From the NCBI RefSeq assembly GCF_002803085.1, contig NZ_NNBJ01000001.1, positions 637,040 to 701,039 on the forward strand: a stretch of DNA of 64,000 nt, given 5' to 3'. The position numbers and the translations under genes are program-made. How positions within the stretch are numbered: position 1 is the stretch's first letter; each line of letters begins with the position of its first letter. A model generated the notes under the pieces. It saw only the letters and a program-made list of their open reading frames with translations. It searched no databases and was not told the DNA's origin. This stretch comes from Streptomyces sp. CB01201 (GTDB lineage: Bacteria; Actinomycetota; Actinomycetes; Streptomycetales; Streptomycetaceae). Shown here in pieces: positions 32,726-41,359 of the stretch.

Positions 32726-33928
32726 ATGGACACCACCGACTCAGCACGCACCGCCGCCGCGCCCCCCGCGATCCCCTCTGCCCCCGCGCTCCCCGCCGCC
32801 TCCCTGCGGCTGCTGCGCGCCGCCGGATTCGTCAGCAACTTCGACCGCTTCTGCATCACCCCCATGCTGCTGCTCATCGGCACGCAGCTCGGCGTCTCGC
32901 TGCCCACGGTGATGCTCGCGGCCAGCGGCTACTTCCTCGCCTACGGCCTGATGCAGCCGGTCTGGGGTCTGGCCAGTGACCGACTCGGCCGGGTGCGTGT
33001 GATGCGGATGTCCCTGGCCGGCGCCGCCGTAGCGGCACTCTGCTCGGTGGTCGCGCCCGACGCGGCAGTGCTGATCGTGGCGCGCGTCGCAGCAGGCGCG
33101 TTCTTCGCCGCGTCCATCGCCGCGTCCATCACGTACATCGGGGACACCGTGCCCGCCGCGGTGCGCCAACGCCCGCTCAGCGAACTGATGACCGCGTTCG
33201 CCCTGGGCACCGCCGTGGCCACCGTCGTCGCCGGCGCACTCGCGCATTACGTCAGCTGGCGGCTGGTCTTCGCCCTGCCCGGCCTGATCGCCGCCTATCT
33301 GGCGCTCGCCCTGCGCCGTCTGCCGGAGCCGCCGCGCGCAGCGCCCGGCGCGCTGCTCGCCCCCTTCAAGGTTGTTCTGCGGTCCCGCTGGCAGTGGTAC
33401 GTCATGGCCGTCGCCCTGCTCGAAGGCGCCGTCCTGCTCGGCTTCCTGACCTACATCGCGCCGGCCCTTGAGGCCCAGGGCGCCTCGGCGACCCTGGCCG
33501 GTGCGGTGTCCGCGCTGTACGGCGTGGGCTCCATGGCCGCGTCCCAGACGGTCAAGCGGCTGGTCGGACGCTGGACGCCGGTGCGCCTGATCGTGGCCGG
33601 CGGGGTGCAGATGGCACTGGCCTTCGGCGTGGCTGCGGCCAGCCGATCGGTGCCCGCGCTGGTGGCGTGCACGCTGCTGCTCGGCGGCGGGTGGTCGTTC
33701 ATGCACTCCACGATCCAGTCCTGGGCCACCGGCCTGTCCCCGGCGGCCCGCGCCACCGGCGTCGCGATGTTCGGCCTGGCCCTCTACGTCGGCAGCGCTC
33801 TGGCCAGCGCCCTCGCCGCCGGACCTGCCGAACACCACGCGTACGGGGGCCTGTTCCTGACCGCCGCGATCCTCACCGTCCCGCTGACGGTCGCCGCGGC
33901 CGCGGGGCGAGCCCGTTACCGGGGTTGA
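32726..33928 (+). CDS. MFS transporter, drug-efflux type
   Basis: 400 residues; ATG 32726 is preceded by AAGGAGCCC. About twelve membrane helices; the loop after helix 2 (GLASDRLGRVRVM) is the conserved MFS motif A. It fits the Bcr/CflA-like or AraJ-like proton antiporters that export drugs or sugars. Divergent from the XRE regulator, so a regulator/efflux pair is likely. No further partners. Confidence 0.85.
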   Translation: MDTTDSARTAAAPPAIPSAPALPAASLRLLRAAGFVSNFDRFCITPMLLLIGTQLGVSLPTVMLAASGYFLAYGLMQPVWGLASDRLGRVRVMRMSLAGAAVAALCSVVAPDAAVLIVARVAAGAFFAASIAASITYIGDTVPAAVRQRPLSELMTAFALGTAVATVVAGALAHYVSWRLVFALPGLIAAYLALALRRLPEPPRAAPGALLAPFKVVLRSRWQWYVMAVALLEGAVLLGFLTYIAPALEAQGASATLAGAVSALYGVGSMAASQTVKRLVGRWTPVRLIVAGGVQMALAFGVAAASRSVPALVACTLLLGGGWSFMHSTIQSWATGLSPAARATGVAMFGLALYVGSALASALAAGPAEHHAYGGLFLTAAILTVPLTVAAAAGRARYRG

Positions 33929-34196
33929 CCCGGCGTCCCCTGTCGGGCCGATGCCGTTGCGGTGCTGTCGCGTTCGACTCCCTGGTCCTGCGGTCGCCGC
34001 CCGAAGCCGACCAGCCGAGCCGGTTGGCGGAGCTAATGGAGCTCTGCTCCGCAGCCTTGGTCGAAACAATCAGGGGCCGGTCTCCTCGGCATGGTGGGTG
34101 CAGAAGCCAGGGCCCGCACGGCAGTGCCGGGTCCCATGGGCCGGCGGCGCCCGGGGCCCGGCACTGAATGATGGACGCGCCAGGGATACTGCCGTC

Positions 34197-34721
34197 ATGG
34201 CCGTTACCCAGCAACTCGCCCGCATACCCGAGGAGTACCTCGCCGCATGCCGTCAGTCCGCCGCCGCGTCATCGGACGGCGACCACCACTGGGATCCACC
34301 GGCGAACGACGTCCTGGACCTGGACTGGGCGCCGGCGCTGCTGAGACGCGCCGGCGAGGTGGCCGGGCTCGACGCGGCCCATCTCGATGCTCTGCGGCGC
34401 GCCACCGACGGCGAGAGCGCTCTTGACCTGGTCTTCCTCGACACTTACCCACACGCCATAGCCCCTTTCGGGGCCGCGCCCACCGGCCTCGGCATCTCTG
34501 AAGTGGCGCAGGTCTCCGCACTACTTGGCCGGATCGACATGCCCGCCCTTCTCGCCGCCCTGCCGGCCGACGAGGGTGAGGCCGAGTCCTTGATCGGTCT
34601 GATGGGCGGGCCCATCACCGGCGGCCTGCGGGCGTACCTGCTGGAGCACTTCAACGCCCTGCGCGACTTCTACCTCGACGCAGCCGAGCGCCACCTGCTG
34701 GTCGTGCTCTGGTGGGACTGA
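34197..34721 (+). CDS. DUF1877 family protein
   Basis: 174 residues from ATG 34197. The sequence fits the YfbM-like DUF1877 fold: LDLDWAPALLRRA near 45, the central LGISEVAQVSALLGRID, and the ending LRDFYLDAAERHLLVVLWWD. Family members are small soluble proteins of unknown function, sometimes next to immunity genes. No neighbour suggests a role. A 270-base region before it and another after it hold no recognisable gene. Confidence 0.72.
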   Translation: MAVTQQLARIPEEYLAACRQSAAASSDGDHHWDPPANDVLDLDWAPALLRRAGEVAGLDAAHLDALRRATDGESALDLVFLDTYPHAIAPFGAAPTGLGISEVAQVSALLGRIDMPALLAALPADEGEAESLIGLMGGPITGGLRAYLLEHFNALRDFYLDAAERHLLVVLWWD

Positions 34722-34995
34722 CCCGCGACCCACCAGGCGTCCCCACCACAAGCACGTGGGGAGTTACGTGATGGTCGGGCAGGGGAGACCGCGTGACCAT
34801 TTACCAGGGTTGCGCACCTCGACCCGTACACCGCCGGGCTGCTGGGTGTCACTCGCCGCCGTCCACTGCCTCCCTGTGCTTGGCTCGGCGAGGGCTGCCC
34901 GTACCTCCTCAAGGCCTCAGCCCCAGCAGGGATCAACCGGAGGGCCGGCAACACCCTCCACCCGCACCTGCGGCCGGACTTTCACCCGACCCGGC

Positions 34996-36027
34996 CTACC
35001 CGCCCAGCTCAACCGCGCGGTGCAGGTCGCGGACATACGCTTCCGGCTGTTCCCAAGCCGCGAAGTGGCCACCGACCGGGTGCTCCACGTACGCGCGCAC
35101 GTTCAGGAACGCTTCCGCATAGCTCCGCGGCTCCGGCTTGATGTCGTCCGCAAAGATCGACAGCACCGTCGGCGTCTCGATCCGGTCCGGGAGGGTGACC
35201 GCTTCGGTGTACGTCGCGAACGAGGTGCCGATCGTGCCCGTGACCCAGTACGCCGTGATCCAGGTCAGCAACTCGTCCAGGGTGAACGCCGTTGCACCGG
35301 CCCAGGACTCCAGCTTCTCCGCGAGCCACGCCGCAAGGCCGGCCGGTGAGTCGCCGAGAGCCACGGCGAGGGTGTTCGGCCGCGTGGACTGCTCGGCGAT
35401 GTAACCGCCCTCGCTCCGGAACCACTGCGCCGCCCGGCTCAGATACGCGACGGCGTCGGGGGCGAGCGTCGTCGGGTCCGCCGTCAGCGCCCGCTGTGGG
35501 GCGACGTTCGTGAGGTGCAGGGCCGCCGTCCGGTCCGGATGGCGGCCCGCGAGGACTTCCGCGACCGTGCCACCGACATCGCCGCCCGACGGCGTGTAGC
35601 GCGCGTAGCCGAGTTCGGCGAGACCGGCCGCGACGATCTCCGCGATCCGGCCGGCCGACATCCCGGCCGCGGTGAGCGAGGCCGCGAACGGGAAGCCCGG
35701 CAGCGCCGGGACCACCACGTGCACGTCCGTGAGCAGCGGTAGGACGCGTTCGAACCGCAGCACCGAATCCGGCCAGCCGTGCAGCAGCACGACGACCGGG
35801 GCCCCGGGATCCGCGGACCGCTGGTGGATCACCCGCAGGTCGGTGCCCACCGTTGCCCAGGGGAGCGCGCGGATGCGGTGCTCGTGCGCGTCCCAGTCGT
35901 AGTCGCCGGCCCAGCGCGCGAGCAGCTCGTCGAGCCGGGCGCCGGTGATCCCGCGCGTTTCGTCGCCGCTCCAGGGGGTGGTGACCCGCCGGGTGGTCCG
36001 CAGTCGGTCCCGCAGTTCGTCCATCAT
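34996..36027 (-). CDS. Epoxide hydrolase (EHN-domain type)
   Basis: 343 residues from ATG 36027 (ATG 36024 is equally possible). The start sits at the edge of the palindrome pair shared with tetR. Oxyanion motif HGWPDS is near residue 95, nucleophile Asp in SGGDVGG near 175, charge-relay Asp in FADDIKPEP and His in VGGHFAAWEQP near the end. The N-terminal part resembles the short epoxide-hydrolase N-terminal domain. It likely opens an epoxide or detoxifies a xenobiotic. Divergent transcription from tetR and the shared operators indicate repression relieved by ligand. Confidence 0.85.
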   Translation of the reverse strand: MMDELRDRLRTTRRVTTPWSGDETRGITGARLDELLARWAGDYDWDAHEHRIRALPWATVGTDLRVIHQRSADPGAPVVVLLHGWPDSVLRFERVLPLLTDVHVVVPALPGFPFAASLTAAGMSAGRIAEIVAAGLAELGYARYTPSGGDVGGTVAEVLAGRHPDRTAALHLTNVAPQRALTADPTTLAPDAVAYLSRAAQWFRSEGGYIAEQSTRPNTLAVALGDSPAGLAAWLAEKLESWAGATAFTLDELLTWITAYWVTGTIGTSFATYTEAVTLPDRIETPTVLSIFADDIKPEPRSYAEAFLNVRAYVEHPVGGHFAAWEQPEAYVRDLHRAVELGG

Positions 36028-36066
36028 GTGTATGACGATACACATGATGTGTATGCTCGTACACAT
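36025..36066. promoter_or_regulatory. Two adjacent palindromes, probable TetR operators
   Basis: The first is CATGTGTAT and ATACACATG with a 4-base spacer (36025-36046). The second is ATGTGTA and TACACAT with a 6-base spacer (36047-36066). They abut in the gap between the epoxide hydrolase and tetR starts and cover both start codons. The related half-sites suggest one repressor binding twice. Confidence 0.8.
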
Positions 36067-36625
36067 GACTTCGCGCAACGCCCCGGCCACCCGGCAGCGG
36101 ATCCTTGAGCAGGCCCGGCGGCAGTTCGCCCGGCACGGGTACACGGCGATCACGGTCAAGGGCGTGGCCGATGCGGCCGGTGTGTCGCCCAACCTCATCA
36201 CGCGCTACTTCGGCGGCAAGGAAGGCCTGTTCGTCGCCGCGACCCGGGTGGAGATCCCGGTCGAGGACTCCTTCGGCGGCGAGCGGTCCGAGCTGGGCGT
36301 GCGGCTCGCGGCGAGCATCGTCCGGCGCTGGTCCGGTGATCCGGGGGAGGACCCGCTGCTGGTGCTGCAACGCGCGTCGGGCGAGCGCCCGGAGGCGGCG
36401 GAAGCCCTCGCCTCCTTCCTCGACGCGAACTCGCTGGAGCCGTTGCGCCGTTACCTGCGCGACAGCGGCCTCGACGACGCGGAGGCCCGCCGCCGCGCCG
36501 CCGCGATCGACGCCTTCGTGCTCGGTGTCTCGACCCGCCGCCGCGTGCTGCGGTCCGAGCTCGGCAACCCCGCCGAACTCGAAGCCTGGCTGGGCGCGGT
36601 GATCCAGCGCCTCGCCGACGGCTGA
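36065..36625 (+). CDS. TetR-family transcriptional regulator
   Basis: 186 residues from ATG 36065. The helix-turn-helix is at about 20-60 (ITVKGVADAAGVSPNLITRYFGGKEGLF). A helical ligand-binding domain follows. The ATG lies inside the second palindrome and has no ribosome binding site, so the mRNA may be leaderless, with repressor binding directly over the start. Two in-frame Met codons upstream also lie in the palindromes. Divergent from the epoxide hydrolase gene, which it most likely represses together with itself. Confidence 0.87.
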   Translation: MTSRNAPATRQRILEQARRQFARHGYTAITVKGVADAAGVSPNLITRYFGGKEGLFVAATRVEIPVEDSFGGERSELGVRLAASIVRRWSGDPGEDPLLVLQRASGERPEAAEALASFLDANSLEPLRRYLRDSGLDDAEARRRAAAIDAFVLGVSTRRRVLRSELGNPAELEAWLGAVIQRLADG

Positions 36626-36678
36626 CCTCGTCACCGACCGGGGCGGGACGCCGAGTCCTCGTGCCGCGGGTCGTGGCG

Positions 36679-37500
36679 TCACAAGGTGGCGGGGTCGAGG
36701 TCGCTCACGTCGTCGAATCCGGCCCTGCGGTTGAGGTTGCCGGTGACGCGCGCGACCGCGGTCCGGGGGAGCAGGCGCGCCGCCCAGGCTCCGACGCGGT
36801 TGTAGGCGCGTCCGGGGAAGGAGATGGACCGGCCGCGTGCGAAGTCGTCGAGAGTTCTGGCGGCGACGTCGGCGGGGGTGTCCGTGGCCCTCGGGTCCAT
36901 GGTCGCGGTCGTACGGTCGAAGAATCCGGTGTCGGTGGCTCCCGGGTGCGCCGCCATCACGCGCACGCCGGTACCGCGGACCTCCTCGGCGAGCGCCTCG
37001 GTGAACGAGAGCACGAATGCTTTGGTGGCGGCGTAACTCGCCTGGTACGGCATGGGCTGGAAGGCGGCGGTGGAGGCGACGTTGACGATTCCGCCGCGGC
37101 CGCGTTCGACCATGCCGGGGGCCAGGAGGTGGACCAGGCCGATCAGCGCGGTGACGTTCACGTCGACGGACTGGAGGTTGGGTTCGAGGGGGCGGCTGAG
37201 GAAGGGCCCCACCGACCCCATCCCGGCGTTGTTGAGCAGGAGGTCCACGTCGAGGCCGAGTTCCCCGACGGCGTCGACCACCGCCTGCGGGGACCGCCGG
37301 TCCGACAGGTCCGCGGCGATCACGTCGACCCGGACGGAATGGGCCTTCCGGAGCTGCCCGGCCAGGGCGTGAAGCGCGTCGGCCGAGCGGGCGACGAGGA
37401 CGAGGTGTGCGCCTCGGGAGGCGAGTTCCCGTGCGTAGGCCTCGCCCAACCCCTTCGATGCGCCGGTGACCAGAGCGGTGGTGTTCGCGTAGTCGTGCAT
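36679..37500 (-). CDS. Short-chain dehydrogenase, fatty-acyl type
   Basis: 273 residues from ATG 37500. TGASKGLG at 12-19, NNAGMGS in the centre and the catalytic SYAATK near 155 are all present. The length and the C-terminal tail (FPGRAYNRVGAWAARLLPRTAVAR) resemble DltE/YqjQ-type SDRs acting on hydrophobic substrates. Divergent from the MarR gene with palindromic sites between, so it is probably MarR-controlled. Substrate unknown. Confidence 0.85.
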   Translation of the reverse strand: MHDYANTTALVTGASKGLGEAYARELASRGAHLVLVARSADALHALAGQLRKAHSVRVDVIAADLSDRRSPQAVVDAVGELGLDVDLLLNNAGMGSVGPFLSRPLEPNLQSVDVNVTALIGLVHLLAPGMVERGRGGIVNVASTAAFQPMPYQASYAATKAFVLSFTEALAEEVRGTGVRVMAAHPGATDTGFFDRTTATMDPRATDTPADVAARTLDDFARGRSISFPGRAYNRVGAWAARLLPRTAVARVTGNLNRRAGFDDVSDLDPATL

Positions 37501-37630
37501 GGGGCGGTGCTCCCTGTTCGGCTGTGTGCCGGGCCGTGTCAGAGCGAGCGGGCCCCGGGAAGGAGGGGCGCGCGAAGCGGCCCGCCAGGCGGACGGCCTC
37601 GTGTCCGCAGCGGGAACGAGGACCGATTAC

Positions 37631-37668
37631 TTCGAGTCTCGAAGGAACGTAACACTTCGAGACTCGAA
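37631..37668. promoter_or_regulatory. Pair of 13-bp palindromes, probable MarR operators
   Basis: TTCGAGTCTCGAA at 37631-37643 and TTCGAGACTCGAA at 37656-37668 are both perfect palindromes with a single central base and are spaced 25 bases centre to centre. They lie 20-60 bases upstream of the MarR ATG in the region divergent with the SDR gene. Spacing near two and a half helical turns suits two dimers. Confidence 0.8.
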
Positions 37669-37689
37669 GGAGAAGGCTAGGATGAGGCC

Positions 37690-38121
37690 ATGACGCGAGG
37701 CACCCTTGAGGCGGCGGTAGCGGCGAACCATGAGATCTTCATGCGCACCAGCGACCGGATCGAGACCGTCCTGGCCGAACACGGTCTGACGCAGGCAACC
37801 GCTCAGGCACTCTGGGCGATCGACCCGGCCGAGGCGCCGCCCTCGATGAAGGAGCTGGCCGGCCGGCTGTACTGCAACGCGCCCAACCTCAGCTTCGTCA
37901 TGAATCAGCTCGCCGGCCGGGGACTCGTCGAACGTTCCACCGACCCCGCCGACCGCCGCTCACGCGTCGCGGTGCTGACGAAGGACGGCCGACGGGTGCG
38001 GTCCGCGCTGATCGAGGCGGCTCTGGCCCTGAGTCCATTCGCGCGACTGGGCGCCGACGACCTGCTCAAGCTGGTGAGTCTCCTGGGGAAGGCGCTCGAA
38101 CCGGCGGTGGATGCGGAGTGA
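37690..38121 (+). CDS. MarR-family transcriptional regulator
   Basis: 143 residues from ATG 37690, preceded by AAGGAGAAGG. The winged helix is clear: MKELAGRLYCNAPNLSFVMNQLAGRGLVERSTDPADRRSRVAVLT, with the wing containing the conserved DRR. It probably represses itself and the divergent SDR through the two palindromes just upstream. One Cys in the recognition region (LYCNAPN) might allow redox sensing, but that is only a possibility. Confidence 0.88.
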   Translation: MTRGTLEAAVAANHEIFMRTSDRIETVLAEHGLTQATAQALWAIDPAEAPPSMKELAGRLYCNAPNLSFVMNQLAGRGLVERSTDPADRRSRVAVLTKDGRRVRSALIEAALALSPFARLGADDLLKLVSLLGKALEPAVDAE

Positions 38122-38251
38122 GATTCGGCAGGCTTCAGGACGCGGCACAGGAACGCGCCGGTCTGCCGTGCCGGGCGATCCGACCGGCGGGCCGGGCCGG
38201 GGCCGGAGGCCGGGTGCAGGGTGTGCGAGGGCAGCTGAGAGGCTGGAGACC

Positions 38252-39100
38252 ATGAGCACGGAGCAGCGCCGGATCCTCGTCATCGGCATCGGAGCGGGCG
38301 ACCCGGACCACCTGACCCTTGGCGCGGTGAAGGCGATGGGCAGGGCGGATGTGTTCTTCATCGTGGGCAAGGGGCCCGACAAGGCGTCCTTGACGGACTT
38401 GCGGCACCGGATGGTGGAGGAGCACGCCCAGGGCCCCTACCGAGTGGTGGAAGTGGAGGATCCCAGCCGGGAGCGGCGCCCGATGGACCGCGGCGAGTAC
38501 GCGGTGGCCGTCCAGGACTGGCGCGACCGGCGCGGGGAGCTCTTCGAGCGGCTGATGCGCGAAGAGATGGCGCAAGGGGAGACCGGGGCGTTCCTGGTCT
38601 GGGGCGATCCGTCCCTCTACGACAGCACCCTGGGCATCCTCGCCGACATCGAGGCCCGCGGCTCGATCCGCCCGCAGGTCGAGGTGCTGCCCGGCATCAC
38701 CAGCGTCTCGACGCTGGCGGCACGCCACCGCATCCCGTTGAACCAGCTCGGCCGCCCGGTGCACATCACTCCGGGCCGGCGCCTGTCCGAGGTGGCTCGG
38801 ATCGACGACGGCGACATCGTGGTCATGCTGGACGCGCACGAGTCGTTCACCCAGGTCGAGGGGGACGACGTGTGGATCTACTGGGGCGCCTACCTCGGCA
38901 CCCCGGACGAACTGCTCGTCGCCGGTCCGGTACGTGAAGTGGCGCAGCACATCCGGCAGTTGAGGGCCGAGGCCCGCGAGCGACACGGCTGGATCATGGA
39001 CACCTACCTCCTGCGCGACGTGGGGAAGCGGCCGTCCGAGGGTGCCGACGATCAGCCCTCGGCGGGGCACCGGGACGAGAGCGGTCGCCCCATGGCGTGA
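38252..39100 (+). CDS. cobF: Precorrin-6A synthase (deacetylating), CobF
   Basis: 282 residues from ATG 38252. Tetrapyrrole-methylase motifs are clear: GIGAGDPDHLTLGAVKAM at the N-terminus, WGDPSLYDSTL near 115 and PGITSVSTLAARH near 150. CobF adds the C1 methyl of precorrin-5 and releases acetate in aerobic cobalamin synthesis, using SAM. Unlike most pathway genes it stands alone here, which is common for cobF in actinomycetes. The C-terminus is about 25 residues longer than usual, polar and probably disordered. Confidence 0.88.
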   Translation: MSTEQRRILVIGIGAGDPDHLTLGAVKAMGRADVFFIVGKGPDKASLTDLRHRMVEEHAQGPYRVVEVEDPSRERRPMDRGEYAVAVQDWRDRRGELFERLMREEMAQGETGAFLVWGDPSLYDSTLGILADIEARGSIRPQVEVLPGITSVSTLAARHRIPLNQLGRPVHITPGRRLSEVARIDDGDIVVMLDAHESFTQVEGDDVWIYWGAYLGTPDELLVAGPVREVAQHIRQLRAEARERHGWIMDTYLLRDVGKRPSEGADDQPSAGHRDESGRPMA

Positions 39101-39545
39101 AGTGTCCTGTTCCGGTTGCGTGTTCGGGGGCGGGGGAGTGCCCAGCCCGCTTTGATCGCGTGCGGTGCGGTCGCGGGGCGACATCCGGTCGGCGCGTCGC
39201 GCGGCACCGCGTTCTGCGCAACGGCCCGTACGTCAAACCCCTTGCCCTGCAAGGCAGTTGACGAGCAGTGCCGAACTCCCGGTTGGCCTGGCACTAGGAC
39301 GAACCTAGGACGGCCGAAGGACCCGCGTCCGTAACGTCGTGGCCGGTCGGGCAGCCACTCCCCGGCACGGGGGAGCAGCGACAAACGCCCGGTCGAGTCG
39401 GCAGCGGGGGCGGGATGACAGCCGTCGCCGCCGTCACCTCGGCCGTCGCTGCCAGGGGAGTGGCCCCGACCCAGCGCTGATCTGCGGGTCGGTGGGATCG
39501 CAGCTTCCCGCCGGCCAAGAGGCCACTCCCAACCGGAAGGCACCC
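39101..39545. other. Intergenic region with no recognised gene
   Basis: 445 bases between cobF and a secreted-protein gene. No frame with coding bias is seen. An 8-base direct repeat CTAGGACG occurs at 39294 and 39305, and a weak hairpin CTCCCC/GGGGAG at 39358-39375. Presumably it holds the promoter of the downstream gene, but no convincing -35/-10 pair was found. Confidence 0.5.
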
Positions 39546-40061
39546 ATGAGTTTCAAGAAGGCACTCACCGTCTCGGCAGCCGTTGCGGCGTCCCTGGCCG
39601 GCAGCCTCCTCACCGCGTCCGGCGCTCATGCCGCCGCCTCGTCGTCCGCCCCGCACGTCGTCTCGCCGGCGTACAGCGCGAACGCGTGCCGGTCGTGGAC
39701 CACGCACAACTACGCGTACATCACCAACAACATCTCGATCGACTCCTGCTATTGGGTCGAGAACAACGGCTACACCGTCTCCGCCACGATCCCGTTCCAG
39801 AACTACTCCGGCACCGGCGTCGTGTACTGCGCGCACGCGGTCAACGTCAACACCGGTGGCTGGGCGCACGACTTCGGCTGCGGTTCCGGGGTCTCGACCG
39901 GCCAGGGCTCCACCACGGCGGGGACCGGTGGAGGCGGCCCGGGGTACAGCGAATACTGGAACGCCCCGGCGGGCACCTACGTCGTCTCCACCGGGTTCTG
40001 GCTGAACGGCACGTACTACGGCGACGTCCAGAGCCCGCGGACCACCATCGGATCGCACTGA
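39546..40061 (+). CDS. Secreted protein of unknown function (171 aa)
   Basis: ATG 39546 follows GGAAGGCACCC. A Sec signal peptide covers about 1-30 (cleavage after AHA). The mature part is rich in Tyr, Asn, Thr, Ser and Gly, with Cys residues probably forming disulfides (NACRSW, DSCYW, VYCAHA, FGCGSG). It looks beta-stranded (GYTVSATIPFQNYSGTGVVYC, GTYVVSTGFWLNGTYYG). No family recognised; an exported Ig-like or lectin-like domain is possible. A strong terminator follows at once. Confidence 0.8.
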   Translation: MSFKKALTVSAAVAASLAGSLLTASGAHAAASSSAPHVVSPAYSANACRSWTTHNYAYITNNISIDSCYWVENNGYTVSATIPFQNYSGTGVVYCAHAVNVNTGGWAHDFGCGSGVSTGQGSTTAGTGGGGPGYSEYWNAPAGTYVVSTGFWLNGTYYGDVQSPRTTIGSH

Positions 40062-40072
40062 CCCATCGGGGG

Positions 40073-40120
40073 CGGGCGGCTGCCGGTCCGAGCCACCGGA
40101 CCGGCAGCCGCCCGTTCTTT
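40073..40120 (+). terminator. Strong intrinsic terminator
   Basis: Two perfect 18-base arms (40073-40090 CGGGCGGCTGCCGGTCCG, 40097-40114 its complement) surround a 6-base loop, followed by TTCTTT at 40115-40120. It sits 12 bases after the stop of the secreted-protein gene and is the most classical terminator in the window. Confidence 0.92.
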
Positions 40121-40409
40121 CGCGGCTTGGCCTGCGTGAGGGTTCATCCGCGACGTCGAGGGCCGGTGCGACATCGCCTTCTTCCCGTGCTGACGGTGTG
40201 CACCGACGGGGGTGTGAGCGGCTGGTCGCGGTGAGGGGGAGGGGCGCCCGGGCAACCCCGAACGGGGGTCCCGCATCACCCTCGTCCTCGAAAGGCCCCC
40301 TCCGGGACTGCGGGGGTTGCCTTCGAGTGCACTCGAAGGTGTTGTCTGGTGGGAGAAACACGGCGACGTGCTGATCGTACCGATGACGAGTTTCCTTGAG
40401 GAGCGCACC

Positions 40410-41234
40410 ATGACGCAGAAGATCTGGTTCATCACCGGCGCCTCGCGCGGCTTCGGCCGGGAGTGGGCCATCGCCGCCCTCGAACGCGGCGATTCGGTGG
40501 CCGCTACCGCGCGCGACCTCTCCACGCTGAACGACCTGCGCGAGAAGTACGGGGAACGGCTGCTGCCCCTGCGCCTCGACGTGACGGACCGTGACGCCGA
40601 CTTCGCCGCCGTACGGCAGGCGCACGAGCGGTTCGGACGCCTCGATGTGGTGGTCAACAACGCCGGCTACGGCCACTTCGGGCTGATCGAGGAACTCACC
40701 GAGGCGGAGGCGCGCGCGCAACTGGAGACCAACCTGTTCGGCGCCCTGTGGATCACGCAGGCAGCGCTCCCGTTCCTGCGTGAGCAGGGCAGCGGCCACA
40801 TTCTCCAGGTCTCCTCCATCGGAGGCATCAGCGCCTTCCCGCTGGTCGGGATCTACCACGCGTCGAAGTGGGCGCTCGAAGGCATGAGCCAGGCGCTGGC
40901 CCAGGAGGTCGCGCCGTTCGGCGTCAAGGTCACGCTGATCGAGCCCGGCGGGTTCGCTACCGACTGGGCGGGTTCCTCGTCCAGCACGTCCGAGCCGCTG
41001 CCGGCGTACGCCGACTTCCACAAGCAGGTGCAGGAGCAGCGCCGCAAGCGTGTCGGAACCCCGGGCGATCCGACCGCGTCCGCCGCCGCCGTGCTGAAGA
41101 TCGTCGACGCCGACGAGCCGCCGCTGCGCTGCTTCTTCGGTTCGGCACCCCTGGGCATCGCCAAGGCCGACTACGAGCAGCGGCTCGCGGTGTGGGAGAA
41201 GTGGCAGCCCGTGGCAGACCTGGCGCAGGGCTGA
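40410..41234 (+). CDS. Short-chain dehydrogenase/reductase
   Basis: 274 residues; ATG 40410 is preceded by TTGAGGAGC. TGASRGFG near residue 9, NNAGYGHFG near 85 and the catalytic YHASKWA near 150 are complete. The C-terminal part (DEPPLRCFFGSAPLGIAKADYEQRLAVWEKW) is typical of the subgroup annotated as oxidoreductases acting on steroids or lipids in actinomycetes. Monocistronic, ending in a terminator shared with the next gene. Confidence 0.85.
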   Translation: MTQKIWFITGASRGFGREWAIAALERGDSVAATARDLSTLNDLREKYGERLLPLRLDVTDRDADFAAVRQAHERFGRLDVVVNNAGYGHFGLIEELTEAEARAQLETNLFGALWITQAALPFLREQGSGHILQVSSIGGISAFPLVGIYHASKWALEGMSQALAQEVAPFGVKVTLIEPGGFATDWAGSSSSTSEPLPAYADFHKQVQEQRRKRVGTPGDPTASAAAVLKIVDADEPPLRCFFGSAPLGIAKADYEQRLAVWEKWQPVADLAQG

Positions 41235-41305
41235 GCCGCGCCGACAGGCCTGGCGCTCGGAGCGGGCAGCCGTAGGCCGGGATGCGGTCACCGGGTTCCG
41301 GTCGG

Positions 41306-41333
41306 GGCCCGGGCTCGCGAGGGAGCCCGGGCC
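41306..41333. terminator. Bidirectional terminator between convergent genes
   Basis: GGCCCGGGCTC and GAGCCCGGGCC pair perfectly over 11 bases with a short loop, between the SDR (plus, ends 41234) and the beta-propeller gene (minus, ends 41360). Confidence 0.75.
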
Positions 41334-41359
41334 GTTCCGTCACAAACCGGGCCGTTCCT

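Noticed and set aside
39258..39312. TTGACG followed by TAGGAC as a promoter for the secreted protein
   Set aside because: The spacer is about 31 bases, far too long for a sigma-70-type promoter.
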